A program made the position numbers and the translations under genes. From Solimonas terrae (lineage in GTDB: Bacteria > Pseudomonadota > Gammaproteobacteria > Nevskiales > Nevskiaceae), in the NCBI RefSeq assembly GCF_011067135.1, contig NZ_JAAMOW010000004.1:402505-466504 (forward strand): a DNA stretch of 64,000 bases, read 5' to 3'. The notes beneath the pieces are model-generated. The model had not been told where the DNA came from, made no database searches, and saw only the letters and a list, made by a program, of their open reading frames with translations. Below, piece after piece: positions 23,602 through 31,972 of the stretch. Position 1 is the stretch's first letter; every line of letters begins with the position of its first letter.

Positions 23602-24648
23602 GTGGTTTCCCCCCTCTCTCCTGTCAGCGACACCGTTCTGCCGGAACTGGCGGAGTTGCAGGCGCTGATCGATCAGGGTGCGCCGTATCTCGAAGCGCGG
23701 GTGCTCTGTGAAGTGGAAGCCGGCACGCATCGTTTCCCTGTTCATGCCTTGACGCTTGGCAACCCGTCGCCTGAAGCGCCGGCGATCGGCTTCTTCGGCG
23801 GCGTTCACGGGCTTGAACGGATCGGCGCCGAAGTGGTGATGGCCTATCTGCGCAGCCTGGTGATGCGGCTGTCCTGGGACAACGCGCTGCACCAGCAGTT
23901 GCAGCATGTGCGCATGGTCTTCATGCCGCTGGTCAATCCCGGTGGACTGTGGCGCGGGACGCGGGCGAATCCGCGCGGTGTCGACCTGATGCGCAATGCG
24001 CCGGTCGATGCCAGCGAGCCGGTGCCGTTCATGATCGGCGGCCAGCGCGTCAGCGCCGGTCTGCCCTGGTATCGCGGCCGCAGCGGCGCGGCGATGGAAG
24101 TCGAAAGCGCGGCGCTGTGCGAGCTGGTCGAAGCCGAGATGCTGGGCCGTGCGTTCAGTCTCGCGGTCGACTGTCATTCCGGCTTCGGCGTCGACGACCG
24201 CATCTGGTTTCCGTACGCACACACGCGTCGGCCGATCCCGCACCTGCCGGAAGTGCACGCCTTGCGGACGATTTTCGACACCAGCCACGCGCACCATCGT
24301 TATGTGTTCGAGCCGCAGAGCCTGCAGTATCTGACACATGGCGACCTCTGGGATCACCTCTATCTGCGCGCGCAGGAACGTGATGAATCGGTGTTCCTGC
24401 CGCTGACGCTGGAGATGGGTTCCTGGCTGTGGATCAAGAAGAACCCGCGGCAGATCTTCTCGCGCTACGGCATCTTCAATCCGCTGATCGCACACCGCCA
24501 GCAGCGCGTCATGCGGCGCCATATCGCGCTGCTCGACTTCTTCACGCGGGCCGCGATCAGCTATACGCGCTGGCTGCCGGACGGGGTCGCCCGCGAACAG
24601 CACTATGCGCAGGCGATGGCGCGATGGTATGCGAAAGTAGCGGGATGA
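23602..24648 (+). CDS. M14-family zinc carboxypeptidase-like protein
   Basis: A 348-residue cytoplasmic protein with the M14 (peptidase/succinylglutamate desuccinylase-like) zinc site: H-x2-E at His69/Glu72 ('GGVHGLERIG'), the third ligand in 'AVDCHSGFG' (about 191), and a candidate catalytic Glu in 'LTLEMGSW' (about 272). The substrate-carboxylate region 'NPGGLWRGTRANPRGVDLMRN' is M14-like. It may cleave a peptide or amidated compound. The start is GTG with no obvious SD; CATAAT lies 8 nt before it, so leaderless translation is possible. It overlaps the next hydrolase gene by 4 bp (ATGA), implying an operon 23602-26030. Confidence 0.82.
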   Translation: MVSPLSPVSDTVLPELAELQALIDQGAPYLEARVLCEVEAGTHRFPVHALTLGNPSPEAPAIGFFGGVHGLERIGAEVVMAYLRSLVMRLSWDNALHQQLQHVRMVFMPLVNPGGLWRGTRANPRGVDLMRNAPVDASEPVPFMIGGQRVSAGLPWYRGRSGAAMEVESAALCELVEAEMLGRAFSLAVDCHSGFGVDDRIWFPYAHTRRPIPHLPEVHALRTIFDTSHAHHRYVFEPQSLQYLTHGDLWDHLYLRAQERDESVFLPLTLEMGSWLWIKKNPRQIFSRYGIFNPLIAHRQQRVMRRHIALLDFFTRAAISYTRWLPDGVAREQHYAQAMARWYAKVAG

Positions 24649-25394
24649 CCGATTCGGCGCCGTGGATCTTCCTGCGTGGCCTGACGCGCGACAGCCATCA
24701 CTGGGGCGGCTTTTCCGACGCGTTCCAGCGCGCGTTTCCGGCCGCCCCGATCGTCATGCTCGATCTGCCGGGCAATGGCGTGCTGCATCGTGAAGCGAGT
24801 CCGGCCAGCGTCGCCGCGATGATGGCCTGCTGTCGCCGCGAGCTGGCGGTACGCAAGCTTGCGCCGCCGTATCACCTGCTGGCGATCTCGCTCGGCGGCA
24901 TGGTCGCCGCCGCCTGGGCGGCTGCGCACGCCGAGGAACTGCGCGCCTGCGTCCTGATCAATACCAGCATGCGCCCCTTCAGTCCCGTGCACTGGCGCTT
25001 GCAGCCCGCGGTGTACGGCACGATCCTGCGACTGTTTGCCGAGCACGACGAACGTGCCAGCGAGGCGCTCATCCTGCGCATGACCAGCAACAATCGCGAG
25101 CATGCGCGTGAAGTACTGGACGACTGGGCAGCATGGCGGCGCCGGTATCCGGTATCGCCGAAAAACGCCCTGCGCCAGCTGTACGCGGCGGCGCGGTTTC
25201 GCGCGCCGCTGCAGGCGCCGGCCACGCGGCTGCTGGTACTCGCGAGTGCCGGCGATCACCTCGTCGATCCACGCTGTTCACGCCGCCTCGCCGAAGCCTG
25301 GGATTGTCCACTGTTCGAACATCCGCATGCCGGACACGATCTGCCCCTGGACGACGGCGACTGGATCGTCGAGCAGGTGCAGCGCTGGTATTGA
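24645..25394 (+). CDS. Alpha/beta hydrolase coupled to the M14 gene
   Basis: A 249-residue alpha/beta hydrolase. The N-terminus 'PWIFLRGLTRDSHHWGGF' supplies the oxyanion strand. The nucleophile elbow is 'LLAISLGGM' with Ser82 (A-I-S-L-G-G rather than strict G-x-S-x-G). 'ASAGDHLVD' and 'HAGHDLPLDD' are the probable Asp and His. The ATG overlaps the preceding stop as ATGA, a strong sign of translational coupling with the M14 protein, so the two may act on the same compound. Substrate unknown. Confidence 0.85.
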   Translation: MTDSAPWIFLRGLTRDSHHWGGFSDAFQRAFPAAPIVMLDLPGNGVLHREASPASVAAMMACCRRELAVRKLAPPYHLLAISLGGMVAAAWAAAHAEELRACVLINTSMRPFSPVHWRLQPAVYGTILRLFAEHDERASEALILRMTSNNREHAREVLDDWAAWRRRYPVSPKNALRQLYAAARFRAPLQAPATRLLVLASAGDHLVDPRCSRRLAEAWDCPLFEHPHAGHDLPLDDGDWIVEQVQRWY

Positions 25395-25433
25395 AGGCTT
25401 GCATTGCCGTGGCGCGCAGCCGAAGCTCGGCGC

Positions 25434-26030
25434 ATGCGCGACAAACCCCATGCACCGTCCTGTGACCGCAATCGCGAGCCGATACTCGCGGTCCTGAAAA
25501 CGCAGTTCGCCGATCGGCGTCGCGTGCTGGAAATCGGCAGCGGCACCGGCCAGCACGCGGTCTATTTCGCGGCAGCAATGCCGCAGCTGCAGTGGCAGAC
25601 CTCGGAGCGCGTCGAGCACCACGACGGCATTCGCGCGTGGCTGGACGAGGCGAAGCTGGAAAATGCCCTGCCGCCGATCGCGCTCGATGTCGCCGCCGAT
25701 GTCTGGCCGTCGCGAAGCCACGACGCCGCGTTCACCGCCAATACCCTGCACATCATGAGCTGGCCGGAAGTGGAAGCGACGTTTGCCGGTCTGCACCGGG
25801 CGCTGCAGGACGATGCCACAGTCGTCGCGTATGGGCCGTTCAATTACGGCGGCGAGTTCACGAGCGCGAGCAACGCCGATTTCGATCAATGGCTGAAGGC
25901 GCGCGGTGCGCACATGGGCATTCGCGATGCCGAGGTGGTCGATGCGCTGGCGCGCCGCTGCGGCTTCGTGCTGATCGACGATGTCGCGATGCCGTCCAAC
26001 AACCGCTGCCGGATCTGGCGACGCGACTGA
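25434..26030 (+). CDS. DUF938 family SAM-dependent methyltransferase-like protein
   Basis: A 198-residue Rossmann protein of the DUF938 family. The SAM motif I is 'RVLEIGSGTGQHAVYFA', followed by 'LQWQTSERVEHHDGIRAWL', 'ANTLHIMSWPEVEATFAGL' and 'GPFNYGGEFTSASNADFD', all characteristic of the family. The ATG at 25434 starts shortly before the conserved 'CDRNREPILAVL'. The reaction is not established for the family. It follows the hydrolase gene by 39 bp and probably shares its transcript. Confidence 0.9.
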   Translation: MRDKPHAPSCDRNREPILAVLKTQFADRRRVLEIGSGTGQHAVYFAAAMPQLQWQTSERVEHHDGIRAWLDEAKLENALPPIALDVAADVWPSRSHDAAFTANTLHIMSWPEVEATFAGLHRALQDDATVVAYGPFNYGGEFTSASNADFDQWLKARGAHMGIRDAEVVDALARRCGFVLIDDVAMPSNNRCRIWRRD

Positions 26031-26122
26031 GCGGCCGACGCAAGGTTGCTGCAGTGCATGAATGATCTATTGCCGGCATGCGGGCAGACTAGCCGGACAA
26101 GAACAACGACCGGGGAGAATGC

Positions 26123-27232
26123 ATGCAGCCCGTTGACAATCCTTCGTGGTTGACGCGGCTGGGCGACGCTTTCGCCTGGCCGCTGCGCACCTCGCACTAT
26201 CTGGAATTGGTCAATCCCCTGTGGACCACGCATGCCTTGCAGGCGCGCGTCGAGAAGGTCTGGGACGAAACCGCCGATGCGCGCACGATCACCTTGCGGC
26301 CGGGTCGCAACTGGCGCAGCCATCGCCCGGGACAGCATTTGCGAATCGGCGTGCCGATCGGCGGCATGCATTACACGCGGACCTATTCCATCAGCTCCGC
26401 CCCCGAGGCCAGCGACGAGTTGATCACGATTACCGTCAAGGCCATCACCGGCGGTCGCATGTCGCATCATCTGGTGCGCAACATCAAGCCGGGAGATCAT
26501 CTGCCGATCGGCGTGCCCCAGGGCGATTTCTACCTTCCCGACGCCAATCCGGTGCAACCGCTGTTCATCAGCGCCGGCAGCGGGATTACGCCGATCATCA
26601 GCATGTTGCGCAGTCTGGTTGCACAGGAGCGTTTGCCGGACGTGGTCCACCTGCACTATGCGCCACATGCCTACGACGTGATCTTCGGCAACGAACTGCG
26701 GGCGCTCGCGGCGCGGCATCCGCAATACCGCCTGCATCTGCTGTACACCCGCGAGCCCGGCGCGGCGCCGACCGCGGCGGCAGCCGGCCGGCGTCATTTC
26801 AGCGCCGAGCAACTTGGCGAGGTCTGTCCCGACTGGCGTGACCGCGACGTCTTCGCCTGCGGTCCTCAGGGGCTGCTGGATGCCCTCGAATCGCACTGGG
26901 ATCGGGCGGGACTGTCCCGGCAATTGCACAGCGAACGCTTTCGCGCGCAGGTGGCGGCGACGCCGGCGCAGGTGAGCAGTGGTACGGTGCGTTTCGCACG
27001 CAGCGGCGTGGTCGCGAGTTCGGACGGCGTCGTCAATCTGCTGCGGCTGGCCGAGGACCACGGGCTCAATCCGGCGCATGGTTGCCGCATGGGTATCTGC
27101 CACGGCTGCGATGCCGTGCTGAAGTCGGGTTGCGTACGAGACCTGCGCACGAACGCGATGCTGAACGAAGCGGATCAGATCGTGCAGATTTGTGTCTGCG
27201 CGGCTGCGGGCGACGCCGAGCTCGAACTCTAG
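26123..27232 (+). CDS. Ferredoxin reductase (FAD, NAD and C-terminal 2Fe-2S) for the desaturase
   Basis: A 369-residue electron-transfer flavoprotein. The FAD-binding beta barrel (about 45-150) has 'RTYSISS', the NAD(P) domain (about 155-275) has 'ISAGSGITPIISMLRSL' and 'FACGPQGLLDAL', and a plant-type ferredoxin domain (about 285-369) has C-x4-C-x2-C ('CRMGICHGC') with a fourth Cys near 'QICVCAA'. It passes electrons from NAD(P)H to an oxygen-using partner. The fatty-acid desaturase gene starts 17 bp downstream, so that is the likely partner. The RBS is GGGGAGA about 7 nt upstream. The gene heads a desaturase module. Confidence 0.93.
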   Translation: MQPVDNPSWLTRLGDAFAWPLRTSHYLELVNPLWTTHALQARVEKVWDETADARTITLRPGRNWRSHRPGQHLRIGVPIGGMHYTRTYSISSAPEASDELITITVKAITGGRMSHHLVRNIKPGDHLPIGVPQGDFYLPDANPVQPLFISAGSGITPIISMLRSLVAQERLPDVVHLHYAPHAYDVIFGNELRALAARHPQYRLHLLYTREPGAAPTAAAAGRRHFSAEQLGEVCPDWRDRDVFACGPQGLLDALESHWDRAGLSRQLHSERFRAQVAATPAQVSSGTVRFARSGVVASSDGVVNLLRLAEDHGLNPAHGCRMGICHGCDAVLKSGCVRDLRTNAMLNEADQIVQICVCAAAGDAELEL

Positions 27233-27249
27233 GATTCAGGAGCAAGCAC

Positions 27250-28431
27250 ATGGGTATTCCTTCTCATCTGAGCGCCGGCGACATAGAGGAATTCGGACGC
27301 GAAATGGACGCGATCCGCAATGAGGTCATGGACTCGCGTGGCGATCGCGATCGCGCCTATATCCTGCGCGTCATCCGCTGGCAGCGCAGTCTGGCGCTGG
27401 GCGGTCGCATCGTCATGTTCATCAGCCTGCTGGCGCTGCCGCTCAGTGGCTTGCCCTACGCCGGCTGGCCACAGTTTCTGGTGGTGCTGGCGCTGGGATC
27501 GATCATGCTCGGCATCGCCAAGATCATCGAGAACATGGAGATCGGTCACAACGTCATGCACGCCCAGTGGGACTGGATGCGTGACCCGAACATCCAGAGC
27601 AACACCTGGGAGTGGGACAACGTCTGTCCGTCCGATCAGTGGAAACACAGCCACAACGTCGTGCATCACACCTGGACCAACGTGATCGGCAAGGACCCGG
27701 ACATCGGCTACGGCGTGCTGCGGGTGACGCCGGTCCAGCATTGGCGGCCCAAGTTTCTCGCGCAGCCGCTCATCAACTTCTTTCTCAACATCCTGTTCCA
27801 GTGGGGCGTGGCCATCCACGATCTCGAAGTCGACAAGATCCTCGAAGGCGAGAAGTCGCTGGCCTCGGTTCGGCCGATGCTGCGGCGTATCGTCTGGAAG
27901 GCGTCGCGACAGCTCCTGAAGGACTACGTCCTGTGGCCTGCGCTCGGCGCTTTGCTGACGCTGCCGGCAGCGCTCGTGCTGCAAGTGAACCCGGCAGCTG
28001 TCGCGCTGGCCGCTTTCCTGCTTGTCGCGGGCGGCAACATGTTCGCCAATCTGATGCGGAATGTCTGGTCGAACGTGATCATCTTCTGCGGACATTTTCC
28101 GAGCGGGGTCCATCACTTCAGCAAGCAGGACGTCGAGGGCGAGACACGCGCGCGCTGGTATATCCGCCAGCTGCTTGGCAGCGCCAACATCGGCGGCGGC
28201 AAACTGTTTCATGTCCTCAGCGGCAATCTCAGCCACCAGATCGAACACCACTTGTTTCCCGACATGCCGAGCAATCGCTATCCGGAGGTGGCGCCGCGCG
28301 TCCGGGCGCTGGCCGCCCGCTACCGGCTGCCGTACAACACCGCGTCTCTGACGCGCCAGTTCGGCAGTACGACCTGGACGATCTGGCGGCTCGCGTTTCC
28401 CGGCGGCCGGATCAAGGCCGCGACCGCGTGA
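27250..28431 (+). CDS. Membrane fatty acid desaturase
   Basis: A 393-residue integral membrane di-iron desaturase. The three histidine boxes are present: HNVMH (box 1, after 'IENMEIG'), HNVVHH within 'WKHSHNVVHHTW' (box 2), and HQIEHH (box 3, in 'NLSHQIEHHLFPDMPSNRY'). Hydrophobic helix pairs lie around residues 52-100 and 235-270. The HQIEHH form is typical of acyl-lipid or acyl-CoA front-end/delta-9-like desaturases; regiospecificity cannot be read from sequence. Electrons presumably come from the reductase encoded 17 bp upstream. Together they would introduce a cis double bond into membrane acyl chains. Confidence 0.94.
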   Translation: MGIPSHLSAGDIEEFGREMDAIRNEVMDSRGDRDRAYILRVIRWQRSLALGGRIVMFISLLALPLSGLPYAGWPQFLVVLALGSIMLGIAKIIENMEIGHNVMHAQWDWMRDPNIQSNTWEWDNVCPSDQWKHSHNVVHHTWTNVIGKDPDIGYGVLRVTPVQHWRPKFLAQPLINFFLNILFQWGVAIHDLEVDKILEGEKSLASVRPMLRRIVWKASRQLLKDYVLWPALGALLTLPAALVLQVNPAAVALAAFLLVAGGNMFANLMRNVWSNVIIFCGHFPSGVHHFSKQDVEGETRARWYIRQLLGSANIGGGKLFHVLSGNLSHQIEHHLFPDMPSNRYPEVAPRVRALAARYRLPYNTASLTRQFGSTTWTIWRLAFPGGRIKAATA

Positions 28432-28488
28432 GATTTTTCCGGCAGGTGCTGACAGCATGCTGAGCCGGTCCGGTACGGCGGTCTGCGC

Positions 28489-29247
28489 ATGAGCGACGCG
28501 CAACGGCAGGAGATTCCCGACTACGGTATCGACGCGCCCGACGTCGTGCGGCGTTTCCTGATGATCGGCACGGTGGCGCTGGTCGTGAACTTCGCCGCAC
28601 CGTCGCTGGTGGCGCTGTTGCCCGTCGCGACGGCCGAAAGCGCGCTCGGCATCGCCCGGTCGCTGGGCTGGATGGGGTGGTCGTTCGTCGCCACTGCCTG
28701 CGTGATGCTCTGGGGCAGCAAGGTCGGAAAGTTTCGCCTGCGCGACAAGCTGCTGGCGGCGATGCCTTGGCGTGGTGATGAACGCGTGCTCGATATCGGC
28801 TGCGGACATGGGCTCATGCTGGCCGGCATCGCGCAGCGTTTGAGCAGCGGTCGCGCGATCGGCATCGATATCTGGCGCAACGAAGATCAGTCGCGCAACA
28901 GCCCGGAAGCGACCTTGCGCAACATGCGACTCGAGGGCGTTGGCGAACGTGTCGAAGTGCGTACGGCGGACGCGCGCGAACTGCCGTTCGATGCGGCCAG
29001 TTTCGATGTCGTGGTTTCGAGTTGGGCCCTGCACAACATGGCGTCGCGTGAAGACCGGCGTCGGGCGCTGGCCGAGATCGTGCGCGTGCTCAGGCCCGGC
29101 GGACGCGTCTGTCTGGTCGATATCCGGCACGGCCCGGAATACGCCGCGTTCCTGCGCGATGCCGGCCTGCCGGCAGTACAGCTCAGCGCACCGAATTTCC
29201 TGTTCGTGATGCCGACGCGCACCGTGACCGCCAGCAAGGCAGGATAG
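28489..29247 (+). CDS. Membrane-anchored class I SAM methyltransferase
   Basis: A 252-residue protein with two N-terminal hydrophobic helices (about residues 22-45 and 55-78) followed by a class I methyltransferase domain (about 90-220). Motif I is 'VLDIGCGHGLML', acidic motif II is 'GIDIW', motif IV is 'FDVVVSSWALHNM' and post-motif 'RVLRPGGRVCLVDI' follows. The anchor and the position 57 bp after the desaturase suggest a membrane-lipid or lipophilic substrate, such as an unsaturated acyl chain; this is inference. It lacks the signatures I would expect for cyclopropane-fatty-acid synthase. It is convergent with the symporter gene. Confidence 0.82.
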   Translation: MSDAQRQEIPDYGIDAPDVVRRFLMIGTVALVVNFAAPSLVALLPVATAESALGIARSLGWMGWSFVATACVMLWGSKVGKFRLRDKLLAAMPWRGDERVLDIGCGHGLMLAGIAQRLSSGRAIGIDIWRNEDQSRNSPEATLRNMRLEGVGERVEVRTADARELPFDAASFDVVVSSWALHNMASREDRRRALAEIVRVLRPGGRVCLVDIRHGPEYAAFLRDAGLPAVQLSAPNFLFVMPTRTVTASKAG

Positions 29248-29328
29248 ACCGCGGCAGTGATCGCGCGGTGCGGATCCGGCGGGTGCGGCCAGTCGATGCC
29301 GGCCGTGGCGGATCGCGGCGCTCCCCGG

Positions 29329-30891
29329 TCAGCGGAAGCAGTAGACGATGATCGCGGTCGCGATCAGCACGACAAGCGCGGCGACGCGGGCATCGACGGG
29401 CACGCGCGGCAGGTCATGACTGTGACTGATGACGGCGATCCGCGCGTCGTCGGCGCTCGGGCGATCGGCGGCCCCGAGCACGCGCATCCAGATCAGCGTG
29501 AAGATCGCGGTGGCGGCGAACACGACCCCGGCGATGATCGTGAAGTGCAGGCCGAACAGCTTGGCCTCGCGCGCCGCGAACAGGGCCGCGCTGAACAGGT
29601 GACCGCAGACCAGGCCGCGCAGCGCGGCGCGTGCGCCGAGTCCACGCAGCCACAGGCCCATCAGGAAGATCGCCACCAGCGGCGAGGCGACGAAGGCGAA
29701 AACCTGCTGCAGATAGGCCCACAAGCCCTGGAAGTGCCGGATCATCGGCGCCCAGGTCGCGGCCAGCAGGGTAATCGCCAGCGTCGCGATGCGGCCGGTC
29801 CAGACCAGCTGGTTCTGCGTCATGGCCGGTCGATGCGGCTGCACGAAGTCGAGCGTGATCAGCGTCGCCGCGGAGTTCAGTGTTGCCGAACAGGTCGACA
29901 TCAATGCCGCGACCAGACCGGCGAGGATCAGACCGGCGAGGCCGGCCGGTGCGAAATGCGTGACCATGGCCGGGAAGACCTGATCCGGATGTTCGAGTCC
30001 GGGCAGCAGGGTAATCGCCATCACGCCGGGCATCGTCATCAGGAACAGCGGCAGCAGTTTCAGCGCGGCGGCGATCACCGAGGCGTGGCTCGCCGCGCGT
30101 ATGTCGCGCGCGCCGAGCACGCGCTGCACGACGTACTGGTTCATGGTCCAGTAGTAGAAGCCGACGATCGGCAGGCCGGTCAGCAGGCCCAGCCAGGGTA
30201 CGCCCTGATCGTCGAGCGGGCGGATCAATGACAAGTGCTCCGGCGACACCGATGCGGCGACTGCCGACCAGGAATGATCGAACTTGCCGAAGACGATCCA
30301 CGACAGCGCCGCCGAGCCGATCAGCAGCACCAGCGCCTGCATCACGTCGGTGTAGACCACAGCGCGCAAACCGCCGGCGGCCGTGTAGAGGCCGGTGAAG
30401 ATCGCGATCGCGTAGGTCGTTTCCCACAGTCCCAGCGACGGCACGAAGGTGGTGATGATCAGCGCACCGGCATACAGCGTGCCGGCCGTATCGAGAATGA
30501 TCGACAGGAACAGGGTGATGGCCGACAGGTATTTTCGCAGTCGCGGATCGAAGCGCCGCTCCATCAGCTCCGGCATGGTCGTGACACGCGCGCGCATCAG
30601 TACCGGCAGCACGAAGAAGACGGTGAACATCAGCACGACGCCGGCCATCCACTCGTAGTTCGCGGCGGAGATGCCGGTGCGGTAGGCCGCACCGGGCAGG
30701 CCGATCATCGTGTCGGTCGACACATTGGCCGCGAACAGCGAGAAACCGACGGCGATCGGCCCCAGCGTGCGACCGGCCAGGAACAGGTCTTCGGACGTGG
30801 TCTTGCCGCGCGCGGCCCAGATGGCGATGGCGAGGGTGGCAACGAAGTAGAGCGCGATCGCAAGATAGTCGAGCGCCGAAAGCTGAATCAT
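29329..30891 (-). CDS. Sodium:solute symporter (SSS family)
   Basis: A 520-residue inner-membrane protein with about 13 hydrophobic helices and the SSS pattern: 'LAIALYFVATLAIAIWAARG', 'DLFLAGRTLGPIAVGFSLFAANVST', 'YTAAGGLRAVVYTDVMQALVLL' and 'CSATLNSAATLITLD'. This subgroup resembles SGLT-like sugar/inositol symporters, but the substrate is not readable. The start at 30891 puts the first helix at the N-terminus; an upstream extension is arginine-rich and unlikely. It is divergent from the MAPEG gene. No catabolic partner is adjacent. Confidence 0.9.
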   Translation of the reverse strand: MIQLSALDYLAIALYFVATLAIAIWAARGKTTSEDLFLAGRTLGPIAVGFSLFAANVSTDTMIGLPGAAYRTGISAANYEWMAGVVLMFTVFFVLPVLMRARVTTMPELMERRFDPRLRKYLSAITLFLSIILDTAGTLYAGALIITTFVPSLGLWETTYAIAIFTGLYTAAGGLRAVVYTDVMQALVLLIGSAALSWIVFGKFDHSWSAVAASVSPEHLSLIRPLDDQGVPWLGLLTGLPIVGFYYWTMNQYVVQRVLGARDIRAASHASVIAAALKLLPLFLMTMPGVMAITLLPGLEHPDQVFPAMVTHFAPAGLAGLILAGLVAALMSTCSATLNSAATLITLDFVQPHRPAMTQNQLVWTGRIATLAITLLAATWAPMIRHFQGLWAYLQQVFAFVASPLVAIFLMGLWLRGLGARAALRGLVCGHLFSAALFAAREAKLFGLHFTIIAGVVFAATAIFTLIWMRVLGAADRPSADDARIAVISHSHDLPRVPVDARVAALVVLIATAIIVYCFR

Positions 30892-31055
30892 GAGTCCGTG
30901 ACTGGCTGAATCCCTTTCTAGGGAAACATGCTGGCGACGATGATGCAAACGCCGACGGCGGCGCATCGCCGCGAAACCGGACGATCGTCAAGGCGCTTGT
31001 CGCCGTCTCGCGGGCGGCATACGCTGCGCCGCATCGTCCAGAGGGGAGGCGTGAA

Positions 31056-31457
31056 ATGATCGTGACACCGCTGTATGCCGGTCTGCTTGGCCTGTGGTTT
31101 TTCGTGCTCAGCGTACGCGTCGTGCAGGGACGGGGGCGCTTCGGCATCAATCTCGGCGACGGCGGCAACGTCCTGATGATCCGGCGCATACGTGGTCATG
31201 CGAACTTCGTCGAGTACGTGCCCCTGACGCTGTTGCTGATCGCGATTCTCGAATTCAGTCATTTCTCGATCTATCTGATTCATGCGCTAGGGCTGGCACT
31301 GCTGATCGGGCGCGTATTGCACGGCTACGCCTTCGGCTTCACCGAACATTCGCGATTCGGCCGCATGTGGGGCACGGCGCTGAGCTTCCTCGTGCTGCTG
31401 ATCGCAGCCGGGCTGTGCACGTATCAGGGACTGCGCGCATCGGCACTGTGGTACTGA
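31056..31457 (+). CDS. MAPEG family membrane protein
   Basis: A 133-residue protein with four hydrophobic helices. The family signature R-x-x-G-H-A-N-x-x-E-x-x-P-L is seen as 'RRIRGHANFVEYVPLTLL' (residues 43-60). MAPEG proteins bind glutathione and include microsomal GST-like enzymes; bacterial members are mostly uncharacterised. The RBS GGGGAGG lies 7-13 nt before the ATG. It precedes the YchJ-like gene by 4 bp, suggesting co-transcription. It could contribute to glutathione-dependent detoxification with the soluble GST elsewhere in the window, but nothing shows a direct link. Confidence 0.9.
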   Translation: MIVTPLYAGLLGLWFFVLSVRVVQGRGRFGINLGDGGNVLMIRRIRGHANFVEYVPLTLLLIAILEFSHFSIYLIHALGLALLIGRVLHGYAFGFTEHSRFGRMWGTALSFLVLLIAAGLCTYQGLRASALWY

Positions 31458-31461
31458 GCCG

Positions 31462-31875
31462 GTGGCGAGACCGGCCCCGGTGCCGCAGGGCTGTCCCTGC
31501 GGCTCGAAATACCGCTACACGGAGTGCTGCAAGCCGCTGCATGACGGTGCGCCGGCAGCCACGGCGGAGGCGCTGATGCGTTCGCGCTACAGCGCCTACG
31601 CCTTGTGTCTCGTGCCCTACCTGCTCGACAGTTGGCACCGATCGACACGGCCGGCACTCGGTCTTGACGACCTCGACCCTGCGACGCGGTGGCTGGGACT
31701 GCGCATCGTCGACCACGCGATCGATGCCGGCGATCCGGAAGCTGCGACCGTCGAATTCATCGCCCGCTTCCGTGTCGGCGGGGGCAGCGCCCGGCGGTTG
31801 CATGAGCGCAGTCGCTTTCGACGTGTCGATGGCCGCTGGCAATATCTCGACGGCGAAATCCTGAAGCCGGCATAA
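31462..31875 (+). CDS. YchJ family protein (SEC-C motif, NTF2-like)
   Basis: A 137-residue YchJ/UPF0225 protein. The zinc-binding SEC-C-like motif is at the N-terminus, C-x-C-x8-CC in 'GCPCGSKYRYTECCKPLH', followed by the family's 'EALMRSRYSAYAL' and an NTF2-like fold ending 'RFRRVDGRWQYLDGEI'. Its function is not settled. The start is GTG at 31462, 4 bp after the MAPEG stop, with only a weak RBS. A bidirectional terminator follows about 50 bp downstream. Confidence 0.92.
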   Translation: MARPAPVPQGCPCGSKYRYTECCKPLHDGAPAATAEALMRSRYSAYALCLVPYLLDSWHRSTRPALGLDDLDPATRWLGLRIVDHAIDAGDPEAATVEFIARFRVGGGSARRLHERSRFRRVDGRWQYLDGEILKPA

Positions 31876-31923
31876 GGGCAGCGCCGGGTGCCGATCGCGC
31901 CTTGATCGCGCGACGCGCGCAAC

Positions 31924-31957
31924 GAAAAAGGGCTGCGCCGAAGCGCAGCCCTTTTTT
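31924..31957. terminator. Bidirectional Rho-independent terminator
   Basis: A perfect 9-bp stem, GGGCTGCGC (31930-31938) and GCGCAGCCC (31943-31951), is flanked by five A on the left and six T on the right. It can stop both the ychJ-like transcript and the convergent esterase transcript. Confidence 0.93.
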
Positions 31958-31972
31958 CATGCGTAAGGCTGG

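Noticed and set aside
27229..29130. A 633-codon minus-strand frame over the desaturase
   Set aside because: It is antisense to the histidine-box desaturase and methyltransferase; no motifs are found.
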